Shown here in pieces: positions 44,156 through 52,053 of a stretch of 64,000 nt of DNA. Under the pieces are notes generated by a model. That model was not told the DNA's origin. It saw only the letters and a program-made list of their open reading frames with translations, and ran no database searches. Source of the stretch: Epilithonimonas zeae (GTDB taxonomy: Bacteria > Bacteroidota > Bacteroidia > Flavobacteriales > Weeksellaceae); contig NZ_FSRK01000001.1 in NCBI RefSeq assembly GCF_900141765.1, positions 310,001 through 374,000 on the forward strand, written 5' to 3'. Positions within the stretch are counted from its first letter, which is position 1. The number at the start of each line of letters is the position of its first letter. Both the position numbers and the translations under genes were made by a program.

Positions 44156-44986
44156 TTGAAAAAGAAAAAAGCCGACTACACGCATCTTTCAGCCAATCAA
44201 CCAATCGGAATTTTTGATTCCGGAGTTGGCGGATTAACGGTTGCGAAAGAAATTAAAAGATTGTTGCCCAATGAAGATTTGATTTATTTTGGCGATACAA
44301 AACATCTTCCCTACGGTGAGAAATCCCGTGAAGCTATTGTTGGTTATTCAACTAAAATTACCAATTTCCTTTTAGAGAAAAATTGTAAAGCGATTGTAAT
44401 TGCCTGCAATTCTGCGACTGCTAATGCCTTGCAGGAAGTTCAGGAATTGGTTGCAGACAGAGTTCCAGTGATTGATGTGATTAGCCCAGTTGCGGAAAAA
44501 GTGTCTTACGAAATTCATAACAATGTTGGCGTGATTGCGACCAAAGCAACGGTTAATTCCGGACTTTATAAAAAATCAATTAGGAAACATAACAAGTTCA
44601 TCAAGGTTGATGAATTGGCAACGCCTCTTTTGGTGCCTGCAATTGAAGAAGGTTTTAAAAATCATCCGATTACTCACTCGATTATTTATAATTACTTAAG
44701 TAATAGTAAATTAAAAAATATTGAAACTTTGATTCTTGGTTGTACACATTATCCGCTTTTGATTGACGAAATCAAACAATATTACGGAAACCGTGTTCGT
44801 GTAATTGATTCTCCAAATATCGTTGCCAATCAATTGAAAATGATTTTGGATAAACATCATCTTCTGAATGAAGAAAATCATCAATCAACTTATGAATTCT
44901 TCTTATCGGATATTACCAAAAATTTCGAAAAAATCTCTAAAAAATTCTTTGGAAAATCAATTGAGTTAGAACTTAAATCACTTTAG
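44156..44986 (+). CDS. murI: Glutamate racemase
   Basis: A 276-residue cytoplasmic enzyme making D-glutamate for peptidoglycan. The start is TTG 44156; an in-frame TAA lies at 44135 and no other start is available before the conserved PIGIFDSGVGGLTVAKEIKR. Catalytic Cys are in IACNSATAN and LGCTHYPLL. The first few codons are lysine-rich. It runs 4 bases tail-to-tail into the LysR gene. Confidence 0.95.
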   Translation: MKKKKADYTHLSANQPIGIFDSGVGGLTVAKEIKRLLPNEDLIYFGDTKHLPYGEKSREAIVGYSTKITNFLLEKNCKAIVIACNSATANALQEVQELVADRVPVIDVISPVAEKVSYEIHNNVGVIATKATVNSGLYKKSIRKHNKFIKVDELATPLLVPAIEEGFKNHPITHSIIYNYLSNSKLKNIETLILGCTHYPLLIDEIKQYYGNRVRVIDSPNIVANQLKMILDKHHLLNEENHQSTYEFFLSDITKNFEKISKKFFGKSIELELKSL

Positions 44987-45879
44987 AAATTCTCATTTCT
45001 GAAGATACTTTTGATTTGATTAATTTCGCTTTGAACCATATTTTTCACTCTTTCGCCAAAGTGTAAAGTATTCTCGATTTTATTATTGCCTTCCCAAGTA
45101 ATCTCGATTCCACCGTTGGCAATTTCTTTTTTACAAAGAAAATCAGGAACGATTGAGAAACCCGAATTTCCACTTAAACAACGCACAATCGAACAAATAT
45201 TCGGAACTATATAGTTTGGTTTAAAGTCTGGATGTCGATTAAAATTAGCTTTCCAAAAATTATTCAGATGTTCCATATCCGCCGCTGTGCTGTACCAGAT
45301 TTGCTGTTTCAGCCAGTTTTCAGCATCTTCAATTTTATTGGTTTTAATTAGTTTTTTGAAGTCAGAAGTGTCAGTTCCGGTTCCATTAATCAAGACAATT
45401 TTTTCTTTGGAAAAAGCTTCAAAATTTAAGTTTTTAAGATTAGTTTTTCTTGGTGTAATAATCAAATCCAGCAATCCGTTATCCAAATCCGAAAACATCT
45501 GTTCATACAATCCAAAACGGATAATCACATTGAAATCAAATGTCGGAATATGCTTTTCCAACGTGAATTGAAAAGTTTCAAAACACATTCCAACGCTCAC
45601 AGTTGCACGTTCGGTTTTCGTCGTTTTATGAAAAGTTTGTTCGGCCGTTTCCAGTTTCAAGAGAGGTTCCAAAGTGAAATTATAAAGAATCTTCGCTTTC
45701 TCTGTCGGAATTAGTTTCTTTGAAATCCTTTCGAACAAAGAATAACCAACATAAGCTTCCAATGAACCAATATGAAGGCTAACACCAGGTTGGGAAATAT
45801 ATAATTCCTTCGCCGCTTTGGTATAAGACTGAGTTTCATAAACACTTTTAAAAGTTCTGAGCCATTCCAGATTTATCAT
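44983..45879 (-). CDS. LysR family transcriptional regulator
   Basis: A 298-residue regulator with an N-terminal winged HTH (about 1-60: LRTFKSVYETQSYTKAAKEL, then YISQPGVSLHIGSLE) and a periplasmic-binding-protein-like effector domain. It is divergent from mdaB-ygiN, the usual arrangement for a LysR protein and its target. The 100-base gap holds the symmetric motif ATAAT N4 ATTAT (45907-45920). The inducer, probably a quinone or an electrophile, is inferred. Confidence 0.9.
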   Translation of the reverse strand: MINLEWLRTFKSVYETQSYTKAAKELYISQPGVSLHIGSLEAYVGYSLFERISKKLIPTEKAKILYNFTLEPLLKLETAEQTFHKTTKTERATVSVGMCFETFQFTLEKHIPTFDFNVIIRFGLYEQMFSDLDNGLLDLIITPRKTNLKNLNFEAFSKEKIVLINGTGTDTSDFKKLIKTNKIEDAENWLKQQIWYSTAADMEHLNNFWKANFNRHPDFKPNYIVPNICSIVRCLSGNSGFSIVPDFLCKKEIANGGIEITWEGNNKIENTLHFGERVKNMVQSEINQIKSIFRNENF

Positions 45880-45906
45880 TTTGTATTATAATTATGATGC
45901 AAATAT

Positions 45907-45920
45907 ATAATTTATATTAT
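45907..45920. promoter_or_regulatory. Candidate LysR binding site between the LysR gene and mdaB
   Basis: ATAAT-TTAT-ATTAT, a 14-base interrupted palindrome in a very AT-rich divergent intergenic gap; composition makes chance palindromes likely. Confidence 0.3.
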
Positions 45921-45980
45921 TTTTATAATTGATTTTTCTGTCGGAACTTTGCATCATTAAATTATTAAATAGAAAATTCA

Positions 45981-46601
45981 ATGAAAAAAATATTTGTAAT
46001 CAACGGTGGACAAACGTTCGCACATTCCGGTGGAGCTTTTAACAAAACGATTACCAATTGGACAAAAGATGTTTTGGAAAGCATTAATTTCGAAATTAGA
46101 GTAAGTAATGTGAATGAGGAATTTGAGGCAGTTCAGGAAGCCGAGAATTTCAAATGGGCAGATATTGTGGTTTACCATTTTCCAGTCTGGTGGTTTCAGG
46201 TTCCGAATCGTTTGAAATTTTACATCGATGAAGTTTTCACGGCTGGCCACAATAATGGAATCTATAAAAGCGACGGACGTTCCCGAGTGGATCCGGCGAT
46301 TAATTACGGAACCGGCGGTTTGATGCACGGTAAAAAATATTTTGTAACCACAAGTTGGAATGCGCCGGAAACTGCTTTTACTTTGGAAGGTGAATTTTTT
46401 AATCAGCATTCTGTAGATGAAGGGGTTTTGTTCGGTTTTCACAGGATGAACGCCTTCACAGGAATGACACTTTTAGGAAGCTTCCATTTCCACGATATGG
46501 AGAAGGCAGCTACTAAAGAAAGAATTGATAATTATGAAATTGAGTATAAAAATTATCTGAAAAATGCCTTGGAAACTGAAGAATTGAAAGTGTTGAATTA
46601 A
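45981..46601 (+). CDS. mdaB: NAD(P)H:quinone oxidoreductase, MdaB-like
   Basis: A 206-residue flavodoxin-like FAD enzyme reducing quinones by two electrons. Typical MdaB features are INGGQTFAHSGGAFNKTI, VVYHFPVWWFQVPNRLKFYI with the WW, and HFHDMEKAAT. It is followed 15 bases later by a YgiN-like quinol monooxygenase gene, the same neighbour as in enteric bacteria. Divergent from a LysR gene. Confidence 0.93.
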   Translation: MKKIFVINGGQTFAHSGGAFNKTITNWTKDVLESINFEIRVSNVNEEFEAVQEAENFKWADIVVYHFPVWWFQVPNRLKFYIDEVFTAGHNNGIYKSDGRSRVDPAINYGTGGLMHGKKYFVTTSWNAPETAFTLEGEFFNQHSVDEGVLFGFHRMNAFTGMTLLGSFHFHDMEKAATKERIDNYEIEYKNYLKNALETEELKVLN

Positions 46602-46616
46602 TTAAATAAAATTAAA

Positions 46617-46904
46617 ATGTCAATCTATTTAACAGCGATTTTGAAATCGAAAAAAGATAAAATTCAGGATTTGAAATCAATTCTTGATAATATGGTTCTG
46701 AATACAAAAAAGGAAGAAGCTTGCGAAAAGTATGAACTACAGCAAAGTCTGGATGACGAAGCGGTTTTTATCTTTCACGAGATTTGGAAAAGCAAAGAGG
46801 GTTTGGATGCTCACAATCAACAACCTTATATCCAAGAATTTGTTGAAAAAGTTCCTGATTTATTGGAAAAACCAGCAGAAATTTATCTGGCGAAATTAGT
46901 TTAA
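46617..46904 (+). CDS. ygiN: Putative quinol monooxygenase (YgiN-like, ABM domain)
   Basis: A 95-residue dimeric alpha-beta barrel domain (ABM): an N-terminal strand (IYLTAILKSKKDKIQDLKSI), the EKYELQQS strand, VFIFHEIWKSKEGLDAHNQQ and YLAKLV at the end. Family members oxidise quinols, which makes a redox cycle with MdaB. A bidirectional terminator follows. Confidence 0.87.
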   Translation: MSIYLTAILKSKKDKIQDLKSILDNMVLNTKKEEACEKYELQQSLDDEAVFIFHEIWKSKEGLDAHNQQPYIQEFVEKVPDLLEKPAEIYLAKLV

Positions 46905-46909
46905 AATAG

Positions 46910-46937
46910 AAACGCCTCGATTAATCGAGGCGTTTTT
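46910..46937. terminator. Bidirectional terminator between ygiN and the ABC-F gene
   Basis: Perfect stem AAACGCCTCGA / TCGAGGCGTTT with loop TTAA and T7. Confidence 0.9.
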
Positions 46938-48524
46938 TTATAATGAAATAGTTTTATTGACATTGATATCTTCCAAAAATCGATTATCGTGAGAAACCAC
47001 AATCAAAGTTCCTTCGTAATCGTTGATTGCGGATGTCAAAATCTCAATATTTTGGATATCGAGATTATTCGTTGGTTCATCCAGAATTATCATATCAGGC
47101 GAAATATTCTGAATGGAAAGACAGCAGAGTAGAAGCTTTAGTTTTTCGCCACCGCTTAAGAATTTGCACTTTTTGTCCCAATCGTTTTTCCAGAAAAGAA
47201 AACGTGCTAAAATGGTTTTAATCTCGTGTTCTTCAAGGTTTTTTAAATTGAATTGCTGAGCTTGTTCATAAACCGAAAGTTCATTTTTAATCAAAGAATA
47301 TTCCTGGTCAATGTAAATCGTTTTCTTTTCCGCTAAATAGATTTCGCCAAAAGTCGGTTCAAATTCTCCTAAAATCATTTTAATCAAAGTTGTTTTCCCA
47401 GAACCGTTATTGCCTTTTATCGCAATTCTTTCTCCACTAACAATTTGAAAATCTAGATTGTTTTTCCAAAGATTTCCTTGATAATAACTGAAATTGATTT
47501 GTTCGGCTTTGACCAATATTTTCCCTTTATGAAGCTGAGAATTATCAAAATTGATTTTCATTTTATCGATTCCGGAAAGATTGTCTTTCAGGTTGTGAAG
47601 ATTTTCTCTGATGTTATCGATTTTTTCAGAATGAACAGATTTCAGTTTTGAGGTACTGTTTTCCGCTTTGTTGCGAAGCGTGTTCATCATAATTCTGGAA
47701 ACGCCTGATTTTTCCTGCTTTCCTTTTCCTCGAGAATCTAATTTGTTTTGCCTTTCAATCGTTTCGCGTTCTTTTTCTTTGGCTTTTTTCAGTTCTTTTT
47801 CTCGGTTAAAAATATTCTGTTCAAGTGAATTTTGCTCAATTTTTTTCTGTTCATAATAGAAATCATAATTTCCTCCATAAACCGAAATTCCATTTTTGTT
47901 GAGTTCGCAAGTTTTGTCTAAAAGATTGAGTAAAACTCTGTCGTGACTTACAATCAAAAGACTTTTCGAAGTTGAATTGACAAAATCATAAAGCAAACTT
48001 CTACTTGCCAAATCCAAATGATTCGTTGGTTCATCCATTAGAATCAAATCCTGTTGATGAATCATCATTCCTGTGAGAAACAATTTGGTTTTTTGTCCGC
48101 CACTTAGATTTTTTAATTTTAGATTTAAATCAAAATCGGGTAGATTCCAATATGTGAAAGCTTCTTTAATTCTGTCCTCGATTGTCCAATCGTCATTCAG
48201 AATTCCCATATTATCTTCGGTGACAGAACCGTTTAGAATTTCCTTTAAAGCATTCAGTTTTTTATCGATTCCTAAAGCCTCAGCAATACTCAAATGATTA
48301 TACTGACCGAAAATTTGTGGAATATAACAGATGTTAGAATCAGATTTAATCGTTCCTGATTTTGGTTGTAATTCGCCAGCAACTATTTTGAGCAAAGTCG
48401 ATTTTCCAGAACCATTATTTCCGATGAGAGCTATTTTTTCCTGAGAATTAAGGGTAAAGTTGATGTCCGAAAAAAGAACATCTTTATTAGGATGTTGATA
48501 AGATATATCTTGTAAAATTAACAT
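46938..48524 (-). CDS. ABC-F family ATP-binding cassette protein
   Basis: A 528-residue soluble protein with two ABC domains and no transmembrane segment. It has Walker A GNNGSGKST and GNNGSGKTT, signature LSGGQKTK and LSGGEKLK, and Walker B LILMDEPTNHLDL and MIILDEPTNNLDI. The domains are linked by a helical linker of about 100 residues rich in Lys and Glu (about 225-325). ABC-F proteins act on the ribosome E site in translation or antibiotic protection. Its moderate divergence from housekeeping forms and the structured leader point toward an inducible protection factor, but this is inference. Confidence 0.88.
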   Translation of the reverse strand: MLILQDISYQHPNKDVLFSDINFTLNSQEKIALIGNNGSGKSTLLKIVAGELQPKSGTIKSDSNICYIPQIFGQYNHLSIAEALGIDKKLNALKEILNGSVTEDNMGILNDDWTIEDRIKEAFTYWNLPDFDLNLKLKNLSGGQKTKLFLTGMMIHQQDLILMDEPTNHLDLASRSLLYDFVNSTSKSLLIVSHDRVLLNLLDKTCELNKNGISVYGGNYDFYYEQKKIEQNSLEQNIFNREKELKKAKEKERETIERQNKLDSRGKGKQEKSGVSRIMMNTLRNKAENSTSKLKSVHSEKIDNIRENLHNLKDNLSGIDKMKINFDNSQLHKGKILVKAEQINFSYYQGNLWKNNLDFQIVSGERIAIKGNNGSGKTTLIKMILGEFEPTFGEIYLAEKKTIYIDQEYSLIKNELSVYEQAQQFNLKNLEEHEIKTILARFLFWKNDWDKKCKFLSGGEKLKLLLCCLSIQNISPDMIILDEPTNNLDIQNIEILTSAINDYEGTLIVVSHDNRFLEDINVNKTISL

Positions 48525-48634
48525 AATTTCTTTTTTAAGATGAACAATAGCAGACGAGTTGGTCCGCAGAAGATTGCCTGAAAAGAAATTGAATTTTACA
48601 TTTTAATCTTTAGAATTTTATTTCTGCAAAGTTA
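48525..48634 (-). promoter_or_regulatory. Structured leader of the ABC-F gene with -7 box
   Basis: Minus-strand -7 box TAACTTTG (48627-48634) leaves a leader of about 90 bases. The leader has perfect 10-bp arms, AATTTCTTTT / AAAAGAAATT (plus-strand coordinates 48525-48534 and 48581-48590). The 3' arm ends directly before the ATG. Between them is a nested stem GCGGAC-CAACTC-GTCTGC. Folding would bury the initiation region. Confidence 0.55.
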
Positions 48635-48656
48635 GAAATTATTTTTAAAATCAAAA

Positions 48657-48685
48657 AAAGCCTTGAATTTCCAAGGCTTTTATTA
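48657..48685 (-). terminator. Terminator of the nitroreductase gene
   Basis: Stem AAAGCCTTG / CAAGGCTTT with loop, then T-rich on the minus strand, 5 bases after the stop. Also sits just upstream of the ABC-F promoter. Confidence 0.8.
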
Positions 48686-49288
48686 TTAAATCACATCCAG
48701 AATTTCTTCAAAATTCAATCTAGATTTTGCTTTGAGCTTCGGTTGATTGAAATCATTTTCATCTCTCACGCCAATCGCGACTGCGAATAACGTTGTGTAT
48801 TTTTCATTATTCAGAATAGCATCATATTTTGCAATTTCAATTCCTTCCATTGGCGTAGAATCGATTTCCATTTGTGCACAAGCGCTCAACAAAACACCTA
48901 AAGCAAGATAAACCTGATGCGACATCCAGCTTTTTGTATAATCTTCGCCGTGTGGTTTTATCATTTTGTTGTAATATTCTATAGAACCTTCAGGTAAATT
49001 TCCCTCGATTTGTTTTTCAAAATCTTCCGCATTTTTCAAAACCTGAAAAACTACCAAAAGCTGGCTGTCATTGATTTTTTCTTTGTTGAAATAAGAAGCT
49101 TCAGCGAATTCTGACTTAGCTTTTGAATCTTCTACAAAAGTGAATTTCCAAGGCTGACTGTTGATTGAAGATGGACTCAGATGCAGAATCGATTTCAATT
49201 GTTCTTTAATTTCATTGCTAAGTTTTCCTTCAGAATTATACTTTTTTACAGTGTATCTTTTCTGCATTTTGGTAAGAAATGTTTCCAT
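48686..49288 (-). CDS. Nitroreductase family flavoprotein (NfsB/NfnB-like)
   Basis: A 200-residue FMN-dependent NAD(P)H oxidoreductase. The FMN-binding start KRYTVKKYN, LSPSSINSQPWKFTFVED and the C-terminal GVRDENDFNQPKLKAKSRL are typical. It could reduce nitroaromatics or quinones. Divergently transcribed from an HxlR-family regulator gene, the usual layout of a regulated reductase. Confidence 0.9.
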   Translation of the reverse strand: METFLTKMQKRYTVKKYNSEGKLSNEIKEQLKSILHLSPSSINSQPWKFTFVEDSKAKSEFAEASYFNKEKINDSQLLVVFQVLKNAEDFEKQIEGNLPEGSIEYYNKMIKPHGEDYTKSWMSHQVYLALGVLLSACAQMEIDSTPMEGIEIAKYDAILNNEKYTTLFAVAIGVRDENDFNQPKLKAKSRLNFEEILDVI

Positions 49289-49294
49289 AATTTT

Positions 49295-49368
49295 ATACTA
49301 TCAATTTTATAGTTGCAAAAATAAATAGTGTTTATTAACTTTGCAATAACGGTCAATAATGATAGTAT
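49295..49368. promoter_or_regulatory. Symmetric divergent promoters and flanking 9-bp inverted repeat
   Basis: Rightward: -33 TTG (49313-49315) and -7 TAACTTTG (49336-49343), 20 bases apart. Leftward: -33 TTG (49344-49346, minus) and -7 TATTTTTG (49316-49323, minus), also 20 apart. The two promoters thus overlap face to face. Outside them lies a perfect inverted repeat, ATACTATCA (49295-49303) and TGATAGTAT (49360-49368), a good candidate pair of regulator sites; the right one touches the HxlR start codon. Confidence 0.65.
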
Positions 49369-49719
49369 ATGTTTTTAATCGATAATAAAAAATTTCCTTG
49401 CGGAACAAGCGTTACAATGCGTTTTATAGGAGGTAAATGGAAAGCAGTCATTCTCATTCATCTTGCAAAGGGAACGAAACGATATAATGAAATCAGGAAA
49501 GAAATCCCGACAATTACGGAAAGAACCTTGAGTCTGCAGTTGAAACAACTGGAAGATGACGGAATTATCGAGCGGAAAGTTTACACGCAAAAACCACCGC
49601 TAATGGTAGAATATTCTTTGACAGAATTTGGAAAAACTTTGATTCCTGTTTTGCGTTCGATTTGTGGTTGGGGAAATGAGGCGATAAAAGATTCGGATAA
49701 GATTTTGGTCCAGAACTGA
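49369..49719 (+). CDS. HxlR family transcriptional regulator
   Basis: A 116-residue winged-helix protein of the HxlR family. The hallmark early Cys is in KFPCGTSVTMRFIGGKWKAV, followed by GTKRYNEIRKEIPTITERTL and the wing KVYTQKPPLMVEYSLTEFG. Family members sense aldehydes, quinones or disulfide stress through the Cys. Likely controls its divergent nitroreductase and itself. Abuts tail-to-tail with the glucosaminidase gene. Confidence 0.9.
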   Translation: MFLIDNKKFPCGTSVTMRFIGGKWKAVILIHLAKGTKRYNEIRKEIPTITERTLSLQLKQLEDDGIIERKVYTQKPPLMVEYSLTEFGKTLIPVLRSICGWGNEAIKDSDKILVQN

Positions 49720-50166
49720 TTATAATCCGATTTTTTTCATAACGAGATTCAGTTTTTGCTTCCATTCTGCGGGTTTTGTAGAATATCCGGAGGAAGCAAT
49801 GGCGACAAACCATTCGTTATGATTTTGAGAACCTTTTAGATTTTGATAAAATTTCTTTTTCGAAACCCATTCGCAAAAGGCACGATAAGATGCTTTGGAA
49901 TCAGTAAAACTTTTGAATCTGGAATTGTTGATATCGTTTTTTCCTGTCATTCCAAAATGGTTGTTCAGGACTTTACACGCCGAACTTGTGCCACCGCCAG
50001 TTTCCATAAAAGCAATTGAAAGAATAACCGAAGTTGGAATCCCAAATTCCTGAGAAAGCTCCGTAGCAAAAGGCTTGTATTGATTGACGTAAGAATTCTG
50101 AGCAGAGATTTTCAAACTGAAAAGCAGAACGAAAATCATTAATAATTTGATGTTGAAACTCCTCAT
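49720..50166 (-). CDS. Glucosaminidase domain exported protein
   Basis: A 148-residue muramidase-like (GH73 family) protein. A signal peptide (MRSFNIKLLMIFVLLFSLKI, cut after SAQ) precedes the domain, with FGIPTSVILSIAFMETGGGT, the acid catalyst probably Glu in FMETGGG, then NNHFGMTGK and SYRAFCEWVSKK. It cleaves or remodels peptidoglycan in the periplasm. There is no LysM domain. Last of a DUF3822-GNAT-rsmD-glucosaminidase run. Confidence 0.85.
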   Translation of the reverse strand: MRSFNIKLLMIFVLLFSLKISAQNSYVNQYKPFATELSQEFGIPTSVILSIAFMETGGGTSSACKVLNNHFGMTGKNDINNSRFKSFTDSKASYRAFCEWVSKKKFYQNLKGSQNHNEWFVAIASSGYSTKPAEWKQKLNLVMKKIGL

Positions 50167-50178
50167 ATCACAATCAAT

Positions 50179-50745
50179 TTATTCAGAAACAGCTTCAGCT
50201 TCGAAGAAAGAAAAATTGATATTTCCGTATTTTCTGCTGTCTTTCAGATTGGGGTGTGGATATTTTTGTCTGCTTTGATGTTCTAGAATGAAAACACCAT
50301 TTGGTTTCAATAATCCATTGCTTAAAACCAAATCAATCAGTTCTTTATATTTGCTTTCGTCAGTTTCGAAAGGTGCATCAGCGAAAATAATATCATATTT
50401 TTTTTCGTGATTTCTTTTTCTTTTCAACCAGTCAAAAACGTCTGCTCTTTGTATATTGACTTGTAGTCCCATATCCAAATCGTTGGCTGTAGAATTGATA
50501 AATCCGGCGTGTTTTGGATTCAGTTCTACGGAAGTAATGTCTTTGCAATCGCGAGAAGCAAACTCCAAAGTAATCGAGCCAATTCCTGCGAATAAGTCTA
50601 AAACGGAACAAAATTCCAAATCAAAACGATTCTCAATCATACTGAAAAGCGCTTCTTTGGCAAAGTCAGTCGTTGGTCTTACATCGAAATTTTTTGGCGC
50701 CGCAATTCTTTTAGCTTTCCATTTTCCACTGATTATTCTAAACAT
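50179..50745 (-). CDS. rsmD: 16S rRNA (guanine966-N2)-methyltransferase RsmD
   Basis: A 188-residue SAM-dependent RNA methylase. The start MFRIISGKWKAKRI and VRPTTDFAKEALFSMIEN are typical. SAM motif I is LDLFAGIGSITLEFASR. The catalytic DPPF-like motif appears as IIFADAPFE with Ala for the first Pro, a known variation in this lineage. Modifies G966 of 16S rRNA in the 30S particle. 3 bases from the GNAT gene. Confidence 0.93.
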   Translation of the reverse strand: MFRIISGKWKAKRIAAPKNFDVRPTTDFAKEALFSMIENRFDLEFCSVLDLFAGIGSITLEFASRDCKDITSVELNPKHAGFINSTANDLDMGLQVNIQRADVFDWLKRKRNHEKKYDIIFADAPFETDESKYKELIDLVLSNGLLKPNGVFILEHQSRQKYPHPNLKDSRKYGNINFSFFEAEAVSE

Positions 50746-50748
50746 TTT

Positions 50749-51189
50749 TTATTTTTTAAGTTTCATTTTGAGAATTGGATAAGGTTTTCCCATATCGTCT
50801 TTCTCCGTTCTGTCAAAGGTCTCGAATCCTATCTTTTTGTAGAATTCTGTTGCATTTGGATTTTGCTCGTTAACATCAACATATTGAATGTCAAAATTCG
50901 AAAATGCAAAATCTATTAATTGTTTGCCTAATCCTTTTCCGATGTAATCTGGATTGAGAAAAAGCATTTCTATTTTTTCTGAATGAATGCCGATAAAACC
51001 TATAATTTCATCTTTTTCTTCGAGACAGAAAACATTTAAATCTTTGAAATCGAAATTCTGCAGAATCTTTTTGTACTCTTCAAAATCGGATTCCAGCAAA
51101 AAATGATGCGTTGCTTTTACAGATTTTTCCCAAACAGAAAGGATTTCGTTTTTATGAGAATCTTTGTATTCAACTATTTTGAAGTTCAT
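50749..51189 (-). CDS. GNAT family N-acetyltransferase
   Basis: A 146-residue acetyltransferase with the acetyl-CoA motif NPDYIGKGLGKQLIDFAF and a YVDVNEQNPNATEFYKKIGF end, typical of phosphinothricin-type or ribosomal GNATs. The substrate cannot be predicted. It lies between rsmD and DUF3822 with 1-3 base gaps, so expressed with them. Confidence 0.85.
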   Translation of the reverse strand: MNFKIVEYKDSHKNEILSVWEKSVKATHHFLLESDFEEYKKILQNFDFKDLNVFCLEEKDEIIGFIGIHSEKIEMLFLNPDYIGKGLGKQLIDFAFSNFDIQYVDVNEQNPNATEFYKKIGFETFDRTEKDDMGKPYPILKMKLKK

Positions 51190-51190
51190 T

Positions 51191-51907
51191 TTAATTCAGG
51201 ACAAAATTCTTTTTATGAAGATTATCAAAAACAATTTTCAAATTTGGAACGAATTTCTGCATTTCCGAAATGAAAGTTTCATTCTCAGTAGTTTCGCCAT
51301 AGATATAAAAGTGAGTTTCAGAAATTCCGAAATCGATTTTACTTAGCGTAAACATTATAAAATACAAGAAATCTACTTCCGAAGCTGCATCTAAATTGTT
51401 ATAAAGAACCACTTTTTTATTCTCAATTGCAAAAAATTCTGCCTGCTGATGATAAAGATTCACGTGGATTTCTTTTCGGTTTTTTACATTCAAAGAATTC
51501 AGGAACTTTTCACCTGAAAAATTGAAATGAACTGGAATTTCTAACTGCTTTATTTTGTGATAAAAATCCTTTGGAAAACTATAATAAAACTGAATTCCAA
51601 ATTTCTTATTTACAGAAAGCATCAGTTCCTCAGAATCTCTTTTTACATCGGCATTATAGGAAATCAAATCATATCCCAAATCGTGCTGGTCAAAACCTTC
51701 TTCCACAATCGAAAAATGATTGATAGCCGATATCACAGAGATTTCAGAAAACTTCTCAGAAGCAAAAACCTCATTTAGTTTCTCTTCCACCAGATTTTTT
51801 GGCGTTTCTTCATCTTTCAGCCAGATTTTTTCTTCTAAAACCTTTTTGGATTTAGAAATCTGCCATTGCAAACCATCTTTCGTAAAAAGCAAGGATAATT
51901 TCCTCAT
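51191..51907 (-). CDS. DUF3822 family protein
   Basis: A 238-residue cytoplasmic protein of a Bacteroidota-only family, actin/hexokinase-like in outline. It includes KLSLLFTKDGLQWQISKSKK, FYYSFPKDFYHKIKQLEI and EIHVNLYHQQAEFFAIENKK. DUF3822 is commonly beside rsmD, as here. Function unknown. A -7-like TAACTTTG (minus, 51964-51971) lies upstream. Confidence 0.85.
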   Translation of the reverse strand: MRKLSLLFTKDGLQWQISKSKKVLEEKIWLKDEETPKNLVEEKLNEVFASEKFSEISVISAINHFSIVEEGFDQHDLGYDLISYNADVKRDSEELMLSVNKKFGIQFYYSFPKDFYHKIKQLEIPVHFNFSGEKFLNSLNVKNRKEIHVNLYHQQAEFFAIENKKVVLYNNLDAASEVDFLYFIMFTLSKIDFGISETHFYIYGETTENETFISEMQKFVPNLKIVFDNLHKKNFVLN

Positions 51908-52053
51908 ATTTTTTGTTCTGAATATTTAATAGTTTTCAGTAAAATCTGAAAAACTGAGATTTGCAAAGTTAAAAAATTAAAACTTTACTATTTCACTCTC
52001 GGTCAATTCTTATATTATGGTTATCTTCGCAGTTAATTCGATTTATTCTAAGG

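Noticed and set aside
45978-46442. Antisense frame of 154 codons over mdaB
   Set aside because: Opposite to a clear MdaB gene; composition follows from the sense codons.
46938-48524. ABC-F protein as a membrane transporter
   Set aside because: No transmembrane domain or partner; two fused cassettes with the ABC-F linker.
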